Source of the DNA: Lentzea tibetensis
GTDB taxonomy: Bacteria; Actinomycetota; Actinomycetes; Mycobacteriales; Pseudonocardiaceae
Assembly (NCBI RefSeq): GCF_007845675.1
Contig: NZ_VOBR01000036.1
Span: 22,343-86,342, forward strand
Length of the DNA stretch: 64,000 nucleotides
Reading direction: 5' to 3'
Shown: positions 9,569-19,500 of the stretch, piece by piece
Layout: every line of letters begins with the position of its first letter
Position numbering within the stretch: position 1 is the stretch's first letter
The notes under the pieces: model-generated
Seen by the model: only the letters and a program-made list of their open reading frames with translations
Told to the model about the DNA's origin: nothing
Databases searched by the model: none
Made by a program: the position numbers and the translations under genes

Positions 9569-9874
9569 ATGAACATCGGTCAGGCGATCACCCTGCTTCA
9601 GGCGAAGGCGAACGAGCTACCGACCGGGTACGACACGGAGATCCGTGTCTCCATGTGTGACGGCGAGGGCATCGAGATGACCCGCGTGCTCGAGATCGAT
9701 CACATGGCTACTGTGTCCCGAGAGACAGGACAGGCGACGGAGTTGTTCGCCGTCATCCAGGGCCACCCGCACAACGATGACCATGCCTTCCGGGCGAAGG
9801 GCATCGCGCACCAGGCCGACGAGTACCTCCACCGGTGGTCCGCTGAAGGCCACGAACCCGACGGCCATTCATGA
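9569..9874 (+). CDS. Small acidic unknown protein (DUF6225-type guess)
   Basis: A 101-residue protein starting MNIGQAITLLQAKANELPTG with a strong GGAGGGACCT site immediately upstream of the ATG. The start is chosen because the upstream extension has no ribosome site and poor codon use. It reads as a compact alpha/beta protein (YDTEIRVSMCDGEGIEMTR) with no signal peptide or membrane segment. No function recognised. It is the only plus-strand gene in a block of small minus-strand genes, and its neighbours are prophage debris on one side and small element genes on the other. Confidence 0.6.
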   Translation: MNIGQAITLLQAKANELPTGYDTEIRVSMCDGEGIEMTRVLEIDHMATVSRETGQATELFAVIQGHPHNDDHAFRAKGIAHQADEYLHRWSAEGHEPDGHS

Positions 9875-10116
9875 TCCTTGGCGTCGCCGCCGCTGCGTCT
9901 CGCCCGTCGCGGGCGGCGTGGAGCCACGAGCGGGCGCGAGCGATCAGCACCCCGGCGTGGCCTGACGAGATCAGCCGTGCCCACCGCATGATCGCTGCTC
10001 AGGCTTCGGTGCCTCCGCGGGGTACGACGTGCTGGTTGACGAGGTCGAGACCTGCCAGTACCTCTTCGGCTGCTGGCAGGTCAGAGGTCCGGTCCTCGGA
10101 CGTGGGTAGGGCTGGG

Positions 10117-10455
10117 TCAGGTGGGTGTCACCCAGGCGCACCGTGCGGGATCCCAGGTCGCCTCGGTGTAGAGGCGGTTGAGGTCGGGAAAGCCGGGGCC
10201 GATCATCCAGCCGAGTTCCTCGCAGTCGAGATGACCGGGCCACCATCCGGTCCAGACGTCTCGCCCGCAGTCGTGGTCGAGGTCGCACATCAGCCGCTGC
10301 AGCCCGGTCACCAGGCAGCGCGCGACGTCACACCCGCCGTCGTACTCGTCGTAGTCGTGTGGCTCGCCGACGGCGACCGCGCAGTCCGGGCAGGTCGCCT
10401 CGAAGTCCAGTAGGCGGAACGGTTTGTCTTGAGTACTGTCACCTTGGTCGTCCAT
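10117..10455 (-). CDS. Cysteine- and tryptophan-rich small unknown protein
   Basis: A 112-residue protein starting at an ATG with GGAGG 7 bases upstream. It has a zinc-site-like pair early on (FEATCPDCAVAVGEPH) and further cysteines in DGGCDVARCLV, CDLDHDCGRD and HLDCEELGW. The composition suggests a small metal-binding protein of the kind common in actinobacterial plasmids and integrative elements. Product not recognised. It belongs to a run of small same-strand genes (10560-11837) reading away from the VWA/MoxR pair. Confidence 0.6.
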   Translation of the reverse strand: MDDQGDSTQDKPFRLLDFEATCPDCAVAVGEPHDYDEYDGGCDVARCLVTGLQRLMCDLDHDCGRDVWTGWWPGHLDCEELGWMIGPGFPDLNRLYTEATWDPARCAWVTPT

Positions 10456-10559
10456 CGCGTTCCTCCAGTCTCCGGTGTTGTCGTCGCGCTCGTCCCGAGA
10501 GGTTCGTTGCACACTGTGGCCCATGTGCTGCGGACATCCGGTTGGACGCCGGGTTCGGA

Positions 10560-10757
10560 TCACAGCACGGCGGACATGTCGCAGCCGCCGACAGCGGCCC
10601 GGCAGGCGGTGCAACGCTCCCACCACTCGGTGGTGCCTCCGTAGCCGGGCAACGAGTCCGACTCGCAGGTGTTGATCGCGCCGCAACGGGTACATCGGTG
10701 GTCGGTTTCGCTGCACAGCTCGAACAGAGGTTCCCCGGTGGCGTGTGCGGTGGACAT
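10560..10757 (-). CDS. Small zinc-ribbon protein
   Basis: A 65-residue protein with the cysteine pattern CSETDHRCTRCGAINTCES and a later CTACR, consistent with a zinc ribbon. The ATG lacks an obvious ribosome site, so translational coupling or misassigned start is possible. It is in the run of small accessory genes downstream of the VWA/MoxR pair. No function can be named. Confidence 0.5.
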   Translation of the reverse strand: MSTAHATGEPLFELCSETDHRCTRCGAINTCESDSLPGYGGTTEWWERCTACRAAVGGCDMSAVL

Positions 10758-10817
10758 GGTGGCGCGCGATGGGAGTTGCCGTTGAGACGGCTTCCGGCAC
10801 CGTGAACTCCTATTGTG

Positions 10818-11183
10818 CTATTGGGGTTCAGGCCGTTGTTGGTCTTGCTGCGACACTCGCTGGTGGACACGCGGCCACGCGCGTCCGGTCGTGATCCACA
10901 CCCGACCGTGGGCGAATGTGAACACCCAGTCCGTGTCGCGGCTGTCCGGCCACAGCCACGGCCAGCCGTTGTGTGGATGGTAGCCGTGCCTGTGGTCTTC
11001 GTCGGCCCACACGTCGAGCAGGTCGGTCACGGCGTCGGCGTAGGTGAGCGGGTCGGTCGCGTCCAACAGCAGTCGTCCACATGCGACGGTGCGCACGGTG
11101 GCGGGGTCGGCGTCGCCTTGGAGTGAGCCGAGCCAGACGGCGTGCGGTCCGCGCCCGTCGTAGAAGTCGGCGGTGGTAGTCAC
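10818..11183 (-). CDS. Small unknown protein
   Basis: A 121-residue protein starting MTTTADFYDGRGPHAVWLGS. The middle is rich in aromatic residues (HGYHPHNGWPWLWPDSRDTD), with no membrane segment or recognised domain. The start at 11183 nearly abuts the stop of the next upstream gene (11187), so the two are probably cotranscribed. It resembles the short cytoplasmic proteins carried on actinomycete plasmids, but that is only a general impression. Confidence 0.6.
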   Translation of the reverse strand: MTTTADFYDGRGPHAVWLGSLQGDADPATVRTVACGRLLLDATDPLTYADAVTDLLDVWADEDHRHGYHPHNGWPWLWPDSRDTDWVFTFAHGRVWITTGRAWPRVHQRVSQQDQQRPEPQ

Positions 11184-11186
11184 CGG

Positions 11187-11531
11187 TCACCGCCGTGGCG
11201 GGCGGGTCGCGTCGCGGAGCAGCCGTTCGACCTCGTGACTTTCGCGGGCGGTGAGGATGGTGGTCAGCACGAAGACGGCGTCACCTTCGTAAGGCGCGGT
11301 CACCGGGTGGCCACCGAGGCAGAGGTGGTCGCCGTCGGCGGTGACGATGCGCCAGTCGGACTGGCGGACACGGTCGGCGGGGTAGTAGCTGCCTACGAGC
11401 ACACCGTCACGGGTGACGTTGCCGTACAACACCTGTTGCGCATCCGCGGGCTCGTTGACGACCGAGGTCACCTCGCAGCCGTTGTCGGTGAAGCGACGAA
11501 CCACGGTCTCAGGTACATCGGGGACAGTCAC
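11187..11531 (-). CDS. Small unknown protein
   Basis: A 114-residue protein starting MTVPDVPETVVRRFTDNGCE with an AAGGAG site upstream. Predicted alternating strands (QQVLYGNVTRDGVLVGSYYP, GDAVFVLTTILTARES) suggest a small beta-rich domain. No signal peptide or catalytic motif is visible. It lies 3 bp before the next gene downstream in the same run of small accessory genes. Function unknown. Confidence 0.6.
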   Translation of the reverse strand: MTVPDVPETVVRRFTDNGCEVTSVVNEPADAQQVLYGNVTRDGVLVGSYYPADRVRQSDWRIVTADGDHLCLGGHPVTAPYEGDAVFVLTTILTARESHEVERLLRDATRPPRR

Positions 11532-11558
11532 GGTGATCTCCTTGATGTGCGTGGGTTT

Positions 11559-11837
11559 CTATCGCCTGGACGGAAGTTCGAAGGAGCAGTCGTCGTCGCA
11601 GTCCTCACGTCCGCTGTGTGCCACGAACGGGCAGTCGTCGCGGTGGGCTTTGGTGAAGGTGACGCTGCCGTCAGGGTGCTCGAAGGTGCGCAGCGCGCCG
11701 CCGTGGCTGGTCGCCCAGGCGATGTCGTCCGGGGCGATGCGACATTCGGCGGTGAAGCCGCTGCTGGTGGCCAGCAACGCACTCACCGCGCGGTAGACCT
11801 GGGGCGACAAGGTCACCGTGGGCGGCGGTGCAGCCAT
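11559..11837 (-). CDS. Small unknown protein with acidic cysteine tail
   Basis: A 92-residue protein starting MAAPPPTVTLSPQVYRAVSA, with GGAGG 8 bases before the ATG. The C-terminus carries clustered acidic residues and cysteines (DDCPFVAHSGREDCDDDC). First small gene downstream of the VWA protein (gap about 60 bp), so likely in the same transcript. No recognised domain. Confidence 0.6.
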   Translation of the reverse strand: MAAPPPTVTLSPQVYRAVSALLATSSGFTAECRIAPDDIAWATSHGGALRTFEHPDGSVTFTKAHRDDCPFVAHSGREDCDDDCSFELPSRR

Positions 11838-11895
11838 GGTGAACACCTCCGGTTGGGGTCCGGGGCGGTGCGGCCGCCCCGGACCGGGCTGGCGG

Positions 11896-13656
11896 TCAGC
11901 GGGTGGCGCGGAGGGCGGCGGTGGCGGCGCGGCCGACGGCCTGCGCGGTGGTGGTGGGGTCGGTCATCACGTGCACGGTCGCCCCGGTCATCGGATTGCG
12001 CCACATGACGTCCGGGGTGATCCACAACACCGCGCAACCGGTGGCGCGCAACCGGTCGAGGAGCTGCTGCCCGTTCTGCCGGGGTCCGGGACGGAAGTCG
12101 CCGTCGGACACGATGACCAGCAACCGCGCGGCACCGGGGCTCGACAGTCCGAGCGCGCCGTCGAGTGCGTCGATCGCGGTGTCGATAGCTTCCCAGTTGT
12201 CGCGGGTGGCGAATTCGGTCACGGCGGCGGGCGTCGTGCCGGGGCGGGTGATCGGGCGGACGTGATGCCCGAAGATCACGGTGGCGGTGTCGGCGGGCAC
12301 CGGACTCTGCGTGGCGGCGTTGGCCAGAATCCACGCGGTCGAGGCGACCGGTTTCGCGAAACTGCCCATGGACCCGGACACGTCGCACGCGATACCGAGC
12401 CGTAGCGGCGGGGTCGGGACCGGGGTGCGGGTGGTGCGGGTGAACGGTTCGGCGGTCGGCATCGCCCCGGCGGCGAGTTGTGCCTCGCGTGCCAGCGCTC
12501 CGCGCATCCGCAGGCGTCCGGGTGGGATTGTCGAGGTCGTTTTCGTCGCTACCCGGTCGCGGACTCCGGCGGTGGTCAGCGCGCGCCCGAGTACCCGCGC
12601 GGCGGTGCGTTCGTCCGTGGTCGGCGGGCGGGTGCCGGTCGTTTCGGTGGTTCCGTCCTGGGGACCACCGACCATGGAGAACACGGTGCGGGCGGCGTCG
12701 CTGGCCTTCTTCGCGGCGGCGGCGTCGGCGGCCTTCGTGCGGGCGGCGATCTCGGCGGGGTCCTCGGGCAGCTTCGCCCGCGCTACCGCGCGCGTCACCT
12801 TGCGCAATGCCTTGCCGATCGCGTCGGCCAGCGGGGACGGCGACGGGCTGCCGGACGGGTCGGGGGCGGCGGACGGGTCGGCGAGGTGCAGCGGTGTGGT
12901 GTCGGGGTCGGGTCCGATGATCTCGCACCACCGGCGGCCGAGTTCGAGCATGACGGCGGTGTCGTCGTCGGCGGTGCGGAACGCCTGATGCCACACCGCA
13001 CGCAGCTTCGCGAGTGTCAACTTGCCGAGCACCGCTTCCACGACGTCCGCGACGGGGGCGGTTTCGGCGCGGGTGAGGATGCCGCCGTCGGTGCGTCCCA
13101 GGAACAGGGCGGCGGTGTGGGCGGCGTCGCGCGGGGTCATTTTCGGGGCGAAGGCGGGGTCGTCGAGTTTCATGCCGCCCGTGACGATGGTTTTCACGCA
13201 CGCGCGCAACCAGTGCCGGTCGTCGGGGCGGCGGTGGATCTGTGCCCGTTCGATCCGGGGCTCTTCCAGCAGCAGCGCGGCCTCGACCGCGCCGGGGTCG
13301 GCGTCGGCGGGGACGGCGGCGAGCCAGGCGGTGTGTTTGCTGTGCGCGCATTCGTGGGTCAGCGCACCCCAGGTGGGGGCGTAGCGTTTCCGGTCGCTCA
13401 TCCGGTGCGGTGTGGCGGTGGCGGGGTCGACCGGGTGCAGGTGCGTACCGTCGACTTCGATCGTGGCGGTGGCGGGCAGGAAACACGCCGGGGCACCCTG
13501 TCCGGCACCTGGCGCGATGGTGACCAGCAGGTCGTCGCGGTCGGCGATCGCGGGGACTTCGGCGGTCAGCGCGGCGGAGAGCGCGTCCCATCCGGGGGCG
13601 GCGGGGAACACGGCCGACGCGGTGGCGGCGGGGTCGGCGATCATGTGCGCGGTCAT
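11896..13656 (-). CDS. VWA-domain protein with HECAH zinc-protease-like motif
   Basis: A 586-residue cytoplasmic protein. The N-terminal part carries HECAH (residues 101-105), matching the HExxH zinc motif, followed by a conserved-looking EEPRIERAQIHRR segment (131-143). A long Ala/Pro-rich middle (residues 255-400) leads to a C-terminal von Willebrand A domain with an intact metal site DVSGS (residues 425-429). This layout resembles VWA-like/CobT-like proteins that work with MoxR-family AAA ATPases, and such an ATPase is encoded 44 bp upstream on the same strand. The pair probably acts as a chaperone or remodelling machine on an unknown client; whether the zinc site is catalytic is inferred. 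Confidence 0.78.
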   Translation of the reverse strand: MTAHMIADPAATASAVFPAAPGWDALSAALTAEVPAIADRDDLLVTIAPGAGQGAPACFLPATATIEVDGTHLHPVDPATATPHRMSDRKRYAPTWGALTHECAHSKHTAWLAAVPADADPGAVEAALLLEEPRIERAQIHRRPDDRHWLRACVKTIVTGGMKLDDPAFAPKMTPRDAAHTAALFLGRTDGGILTRAETAPVADVVEAVLGKLTLAKLRAVWHQAFRTADDDTAVMLELGRRWCEIIGPDPDTTPLHLADPSAAPDPSGSPSPSPLADAIGKALRKVTRAVARAKLPEDPAEIAARTKAADAAAAKKASDAARTVFSMVGGPQDGTTETTGTRPPTTDERTAARVLGRALTTAGVRDRVATKTTSTIPPGRLRMRGALAREAQLAAGAMPTAEPFTRTTRTPVPTPPLRLGIACDVSGSMGSFAKPVASTAWILANAATQSPVPADTATVIFGHHVRPITRPGTTPAAVTEFATRDNWEAIDTAIDALDGALGLSSPGAARLLVIVSDGDFRPGPRQNGQQLLDRLRATGCAVLWITPDVMWRNPMTGATVHVMTDPTTTAQAVGRAATAALRATR

Positions 13657-13700
13657 CGCGGTGTGTCCTTTCCGGACGGTTCGGGCGGGGCGGCTGGTGG

Positions 13701-14897
13701 TCAGATACGGGCACCGAGTGCCAGCGGGGCAACGGTTTTACCGAAGGCGGTCTTGACGGCGGTGGCCACGATGTCGCGGTCCTCTTCCGGGGCGGTGCCG
13801 ATCAGGTTCCCGGCGGCGGCGTCGATGCCCAACACGTCGGCGATCTTCTGGAATGCCAGCAGTTCGCGGAGTTGTGGTGCCCACCGGATCTCGCCGTTGG
13901 CCTGTCGGGTGGACAGGTTGCGCGCCACGGACACGGCGCGTTTGTCGATCTTGAGTTGGGTGGCGAGGTCGTAGTCGGTGGACACCTGGATCTGAACGGA
14001 GAACCGCGACGCCAACGCATCCGAGAGCACCGCGCCGTGCACGCCGGGGTTGTGTCCGGCCACCACGTAGAAGCCGGGGGCGGCGTCGATGACTTCGCCG
14101 CTGTTGGCTTTGATCATGATTTGGCGGCGTCCGTCCATCGCGGGGTAGACCACGGCGAGCACGGTCGGCGGGATGAGCGTGGCGTCGTCGATGAACAGGG
14201 TCCGGCCTTCGCGCATCGCGCGGACCAGCGGACCGTGCACGAACACGAATTTGCCGTCCGGGGTTTGGGTGTACTCGCCCACGATGTCGGCGACCGTGGT
14301 GTCGCCGTCGCCCTGAACCGTGACCAGGTCACCGAAAGCGGCCTCGACGACCGAGGTCTTCCCGGTTCCGGGTGGTCCGTACATCAGGGCGGCGACCCCG
14401 GCGTCGCGCAACTTGCGCAGCGCGGTCACATCGGGCAGCCCGGACAGCGTGCGCGGGTGGTAGAGCTGCCCGTTCGGACGCGTCACCGGACCGGTCACCG
14501 CCGGAGTCGCCGGGGCGGCGGGCGTGGTCGTCGCGGGTGGCGGTGTCGTCGGGCGGGGTGTGCGGGGGCGGCGCGGCGTGCCGGATGGGATCGCGACGGG
14601 CGCGGCGGCGGCGTCGGCGGTGGTCGGGGTCGACCGGTAGCGCACCGGTTTGGTCGAGGTCTGCTCGGCGTAGCCCCTGGCGGTCAGCGCCGCCAGCGCG
14701 TTGCCGATCGCCCCGGACGACCTCCCGCCGAGCGCGGCGGCGATCGTGCGCGGAGTCAGTTCCGCGCCCGCCCGATCGGTCAGGACTTGCGCCACCCGGC
14801 GGCGCAGTTCGCCGTTGGGCAACCGTCCGCCCGCCGGGGCGGCGGTCGTCGTGCCGGAGGCCGCCGGGGCGGGCGTCGGCGTGGCTGGCGCGGTCAT
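13701..14897 (-). CDS. MoxR-type AAA ATPase with N-terminal winged-helix domain
   Basis: ATP-dependent remodelling ATPase, partner of the downstream VWA protein. The preferred ATG at 14897 has AAAGGA 8 bases upstream; an ATG at 14918 has no ribosome site. In the 398-residue form, residues 27-90 make a winged helix (RTIAAALGGRSSGAIGNALA), followed by a Pro/Thr-rich linker and the AAA domain: Walker A GPPGTGKTS near residue 174 and Walker B-like TLFIDDATLIPP. The usual Walker B Glu is Asp here. The extra DNA-binding-like domain matches the C-terminal domain of the 7033-7899 protein, which is unusual for MoxR proteins and suggests DNA or a shared partner as the target. Confidence 0.8.
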   Translation of the reverse strand: MTAPATPTPAPAASGTTTAAPAGGRLPNGELRRRVAQVLTDRAGAELTPRTIAAALGGRSSGAIGNALAALTARGYAEQTSTKPVRYRSTPTTADAAAAPVAIPSGTPRRPRTPRPTTPPPATTTPAAPATPAVTGPVTRPNGQLYHPRTLSGLPDVTALRKLRDAGVAALMYGPPGTGKTSVVEAAFGDLVTVQGDGDTTVADIVGEYTQTPDGKFVFVHGPLVRAMREGRTLFIDDATLIPPTVLAVVYPAMDGRRQIMIKANSGEVIDAAPGFYVVAGHNPGVHGAVLSDALASRFSVQIQVSTDYDLATQLKIDKRAVSVARNLSTRQANGEIRWAPQLRELLAFQKIADVLGIDAAAGNLIGTAPEEDRDIVATAVKTAFGKTVAPLALGARI

Positions 14898-14966
14898 CGC
14901 GGATGTCCTTTCGCTCATTGCGGACGAATTCGGAACCGGTGCGGGAATTCGGCAGGTCCGGGGGGA

Positions 14967-15221
14967 TTACCCGGCGGCAACGGTGAAATGCGCGACGCGT
15001 TCGTCGTCGCCGTCACCGGAAATGCTGGCGCGAAGATCGGCGTAGCCCATCGCGCGCAAAACGGCAGCGGTGGCATACCCGCCACAGTTGCGGCGCGTCC
15101 GCGTGCGCGACCCGTCCGGGGCATGAACCGTGACTTTCCGGCCGTCGAACGTCACCGGGCAGCACATCACGGTGACACCGTTCTCGATCATTTCAAACGG
15201 TGCGGTCGTGGTGGTAGTCAT
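14967..15221 (-). CDS. Small unknown protein
   Basis: An 84-residue protein starting MTTTTTAPFEMIENGVTVMC at an ATG preceded by GGGGAA. It contains a two-strand plus helix-like pattern (VTFDGRKVTVHAPDGSRTR, CGGYATAAVLRAMGYADLR). It lies 69 bp upstream of the MoxR ATPase start on the same strand, so it may lead that operon. The frame stays open far upstream but with poor codon use. No function recognised. Confidence 0.55.
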   Translation of the reverse strand: MTTTTTAPFEMIENGVTVMCCPVTFDGRKVTVHAPDGSRTRTRRNCGGYATAAVLRAMGYADLRASISGDGDDERVAHFTVAAG

Positions 15222-16548
15222 GACATTCCCCGTTTCGTCCGTTAGGCATGGCTCGCGCCGGGTGTGGTATTCGGTGTGGTTTCCGGTTCCCCCGGCGGTA
15301 GTACAATTATTACTCTGCCGCGCGCCGTACGCAATAGAAATGTCCACCCATTTCAAGACTCTTTTCGCGGTCGCGACGGGAGAATGGAAATCCGTCCGTG
15401 CGGTCACAATTCGGGCCGTCATTTGTAGGGATTTCCGCAGCTCAGCGATCCGGCCGTGCGTCGGCCCCTGCGGGCGGCAAACGGTATAGCGAGATGCGAG
15501 CAACAACACGACGAAGGGTAAGAAATGTAACAAACAATAGGAAAGGCGAATGCGGGGAAGGTGGGACGGTTGAACCGTGACCACGTGTCGGCGGTGAAAG
15601 CGCGACCACCCGGCCCGCCCCGATGTGTCTACCGGCGTGTGGGCACGCGAGTCTGGGATACCAGCGGATCCCCCGGCAGGCGGTTTGAGCAGCCTCTTTC
15701 TCGACCATCGGGGGTGGCGTTCTAACAGGATCCCCAAGCTGACCCCCAATGTGATCCCCCATGGGAACCCCCAACGGAAGTAGCTGTACGTGTCCGCGCC
15801 TACCGATCCGGCTACCGTCGGTAACACTTGTGTGCAGGCTCGACATGAGTGGAAATGTGCCTCTCGCGTAATTCGGCGTACTTTCGGGGGCTCGATCACG
15901 TGCGACCGAGGAAAAGGCGAGCCCACGTGAACGAGCACGACTCGGCCCGATGGCGACCCAGGTGACTGCAGAATCCATCGGCGAGGCGTAGAACCAGACG
16001 GGAGCGGGAAGCGGGCTGGGCCGACGCGCGCGGCGAGGCGTCAAGACGGAGCGCCAGCTGTTTCGAGGGGCGAGTAGTTCCTTCGTGACGTCTACAATGT
16101 GAAGTACCTCTTCGGCGACAAGTGGGCTCCGGCGAACAACGTGACGCTCGCGCGCGACCCCGTGTGATGTGCTGAGACTCTTTCCGCTGTCACGTCGTTT
16201 GCCCTCGGAGAAGAATGGCTGGGTGAACCGGTATGTTTCGCACGATAGCATTGTGACGGGAACATTGCGGAAGGTGATAGAAGAGGGTCTTTTGGTGCGT
16301 ACGCGCGGCACTTCGACTTTCCTTCAAAGGTCTATTGGTTCTTGGTGCCGGAAGTCGCCGACTTCGTGAAACTGGTCGGGCTACTCGTCGGCTGGGGGCG
16401 AAACCCCAAGCTCATCGCCCAGGCGGAGGCCTACAACCGGCCACACGGCAAGACGATGTCACGGCGTTGCTCGGAATCGCCGGGCTCGGCGCCGACCCCC
16501 GCCGAGCTCCACGACGAAGACATGGCGGATGACGAACCCGGCGGGCGC
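15222..16548. other. Gene-poor stretch with decayed coding fragments
   Basis: About 1.3 kb with no convincing gene. It holds the 12-base repeat array at 15729-15776. It also has a plus-strand fragment near 16085-16167 reading FLRDVYNVKYLFGDKWAPAN to a stop, cut off by a TAG directly before it, and a plus-strand fragment near 16330-16440 reading VYWFLVPEVADFVKLVGLLV. The fragments look like leftovers of one or two genes. Neither is recognised. Confidence 0.45.
15729..15776. repeat. Four phased 12-base units
   Basis: Four exactly phased 12-base units: gatccccaagct, gacccccaatgt, gatcccccatgg, gaacccccaacg. All begin with ga and keep a C-run at the same place. On the minus strand the repeat encodes tetrapeptide units each starting with Gly (GFPW, GITL, GVSL, GILL), which would make a glycine-spaced membrane helix. 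Either an iteron-like protein-binding array or a small membrane-protein coding repeat; no ribosome site supports the second reading. Confidence 0.6.
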
Positions 16549-19500
16549 TCAGCGCCGCGGCTCCAGTCCGCCGCCGCGCGGCAGACCAGCTGTGGCGGTG
16601 GATGCCGTCTCGTGGCGTTGCCCGAGCCGGGCGGCCAGGTCGATCGCCTCAGGGGTGGGCCGGTCGTCCACCTCGGCCAGCCGAGTGGTGAGCAGGGTGA
16701 GCGTGCGGGGGATGGCGTCCGGTCGGCCGAGGCGTTCCTGCAGCCGCATGATGTCGCGGTAGAGCAGCTCGTTGTGCGGGTCGAAGGCCCGCGCCAGCTC
16801 CAGCAGGTCGAGCGTCTGCTCGAGGTCGTCGTCGACCAGGGCGCGGGCCAGGGCCGCCACGGCGTCGAGGGTGTCGCGGCGGATGGCCTCGCGCGCGGAC
16901 TCGATCCAGTCGGTGGACATTCCGTCGGCCAGCGGCCCGGTGTAGGAGTTGACGATGTCGCGGTAGGCGTCGGTCCGGTCGTGCGGGGTCGTGGCAGCAC
17001 GGCGCCGGGCCACCGCGCGGTCGAACTGCCAGTAGTCGACGTCGACCACCGTGGGATCGAGCCGGAAGCTGCCCTGCCCGGCGACGACGATGTCGGCCAG
17101 CGCGCCGTCGGTGGCCTTGCTCAGGGTGCCGCGCAGCCGCGACAGCGCCGTGTTGAGCGCGCTGGTGGTCTTCTCCGGTGGGCTGTCCGCCCACAGCGCC
17201 CCGATCAGCGACTCCCGCGTGGCGCCGTCGGGATGCAGGCCCAGGAACATCAGCAGCTCCCGCAGCCGGGGCTGGAACGCGCCGGTGACGTCCTGCTCGG
17301 CGCCGGGGTGCGGTCGCCAGTACACCCGCGGCCGGCCGAGCACGGCCAGCCGGACCGGGACCGCGGCTCGATCGCCCTTATCCGCGCTCGCGGGGTCACA
17401 GGGCTCGCCCGTATCCATGCTGTGCGGCTCGTCGCTGACTGCTGCCTCGTGGTCGTGGACTTCGGAGCTGGTTGAGGACGGTGGCCGCTCGGTGACCGCG
17501 GCCGGGCGCGGCCGCGCGCCGGTCGGTGGGACCGCGCGCGTCTCGATGATCTCCAGTCCGGTGCCGGAATAATCGACCGGGCCCGCCACGGCGGTGACTT
17601 CCAGCTCGGTGTCCGCCGCGAGGACGTCCTCGCCGGCCACCGCGACCTCGCCGCCGACCCGGTGGGCCCCGGCGTCGTCCGCGGCCATGTCCTGCTCCGC
17701 CGATTCGGTGTGCGTAGCACGAGGACCCGGTACATGTGAGCCGAGCACCGCGTCCGGGGTGGGCGTCTGCGGCTGCGCGTGGCGCAGCAGGTCGAGCAGG
17801 TCGGTCGCGTCGTCGGCGCCGACGCGGAACACCTGCGTGCCCCGTAGCGCCTCACCCAGGCCGGGGCCGGTGGCGGAGATGGTGCCGTCCTCATGGACGT
17901 AGGCGGTGACGCCGGCCCGCCACTGCCCCAGCAGGATGCCGACGATTCCGAAGGGCGCGCCGTTGTCCAGGACGGCTTGCAGCCGCTGGTGATTGTGCTG
18001 CTGTGGCCGCGCCACCAGAACCACCGCGGGCCACGGGCCCGAGTCCTGCTCGCGGGCCCGCCGCAGGATGCGGGCCTCCAGTTCATCCAGCGCCTCGTCG
18101 AGGCCGGCGAGCACCCGCAGTGACCGGGGCAGGTGGGCGCGAGTGGTGCCGTGCCCGAGTAACAGCGGCAGGTCGTCGGCGGGGACCAACACGCTCGTCC
18201 CCGCCGACATCGCCAGGTGGCCCGCGCAGTGTGTCGCTGTGGTAAGCGCGGTGACCAGCAGCGCGCGAGCGGCCGCGGGGGCACCCGCGCCGATCAGGCC
18301 GAGGCCACGGGCTGCGGCCAGGTCCAGCGCGATCTCCCGCCCGTCGCGCACCCCCAGCCCTGGCGCGATCTGCCTCGAGGTGGGGGCGTCCACGCCGATG
18401 ACCACCGTGGGCCGGGGCACCAGGTGACGGTCGTCCTGGCGTGAGTCGGTGTCCTCGAGGTCGAGTTCGTCGTCCCGCTCGGCACGCAGGTGGGCCAGTC
18501 GCAGCTGGTAGACCACCGGGGCGACAGGGAGGTCGAGGTCGTCGCGTCGGCCACTGCCCGGCCGATAGCGGTTGCGATGGCGACGGCGCGCGACCAGCAG
18601 CGCCGCGCTCACCGCGGCGGCGAGCCCGAGCCCGACGAACAGCTCCGGCCCCCAACCGATCGCGGGCTCGTCCGACACGGATCGCGGTGCCGGGTTGCCT
18701 GCGGTGGGGTGAGCCGCGGGCACCGACGTAGCGGGCGGCCTCGTGGTCGTAGATGGTGGTGTGGTGGCCGACGCCTGCGTGGACGGCTCCGGCGACGGTT
18801 GCCGCGGTGGCGGCTGTGGTGGCTGAGCCGGCGGGGGCACGGGCGCGGCCTTCGCGTCGGCGGGCAGGCGGAGTTCTTCACCGGGGAAGATCAGGTGTGG
18901 ATTGGTGAACGGCTTGCCGTTGGGCTGGGGCTTGCCCTTGTTGAGTTCGAAGATCTCCGGCCAGCGCGCGCTGTCGCCGAGGGTGCGTTGGGCGATGCGG
19001 GACAACGAGTCGTGGACTCCGCTCTCGGGATCGCGGGCGCGCACCACCACCGACTGAGGTCGCTGACCTGCGGCCGGGCCGGCCGAACTGTCCTGCTGGG
19101 TAACGAGAGCGGCACGCCGCACCGCGACAGCGGATGCATCGGGTGTGGCGTGCCAGGCCGGGGCGGTCGCCACCACCGTGGGTCCGGTCCAGGCAGGTGC
19201 GGACAGCGGGGTGGTGGGTGGCGAGGTGGCGCGGTTGCCCAGGATCGGCAGCAGGATCGCGCTGATCAGCACCGCGGCCAGCGCGTGCCCCGGCCCGCGC
19301 GCCGAGGCCTGGGGCCGGTGGGCGGCGCGCATGCCGTCTCGTGTGGCCTGGGCCGCGCAGCCGATGACGTCGAGCACGAACGCGGCCCACACCGGCCAGC
19401 ACAGGCAGGCCAGGAAGTCGAGCAGGAACGTCGCGGTCATCGGGCCGAGCAGCAGGGCTTCGACCTCCGCCCAGGCCGGGATGTGGTCCGGTAGAGGCCA

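Noticed and set aside
12478-13974. 498-codon plus-strand open frame opposite the VWA gene
   Set aside because: Gly/Val/Arg-rich antisense shadow spanning two real genes; no start signal.
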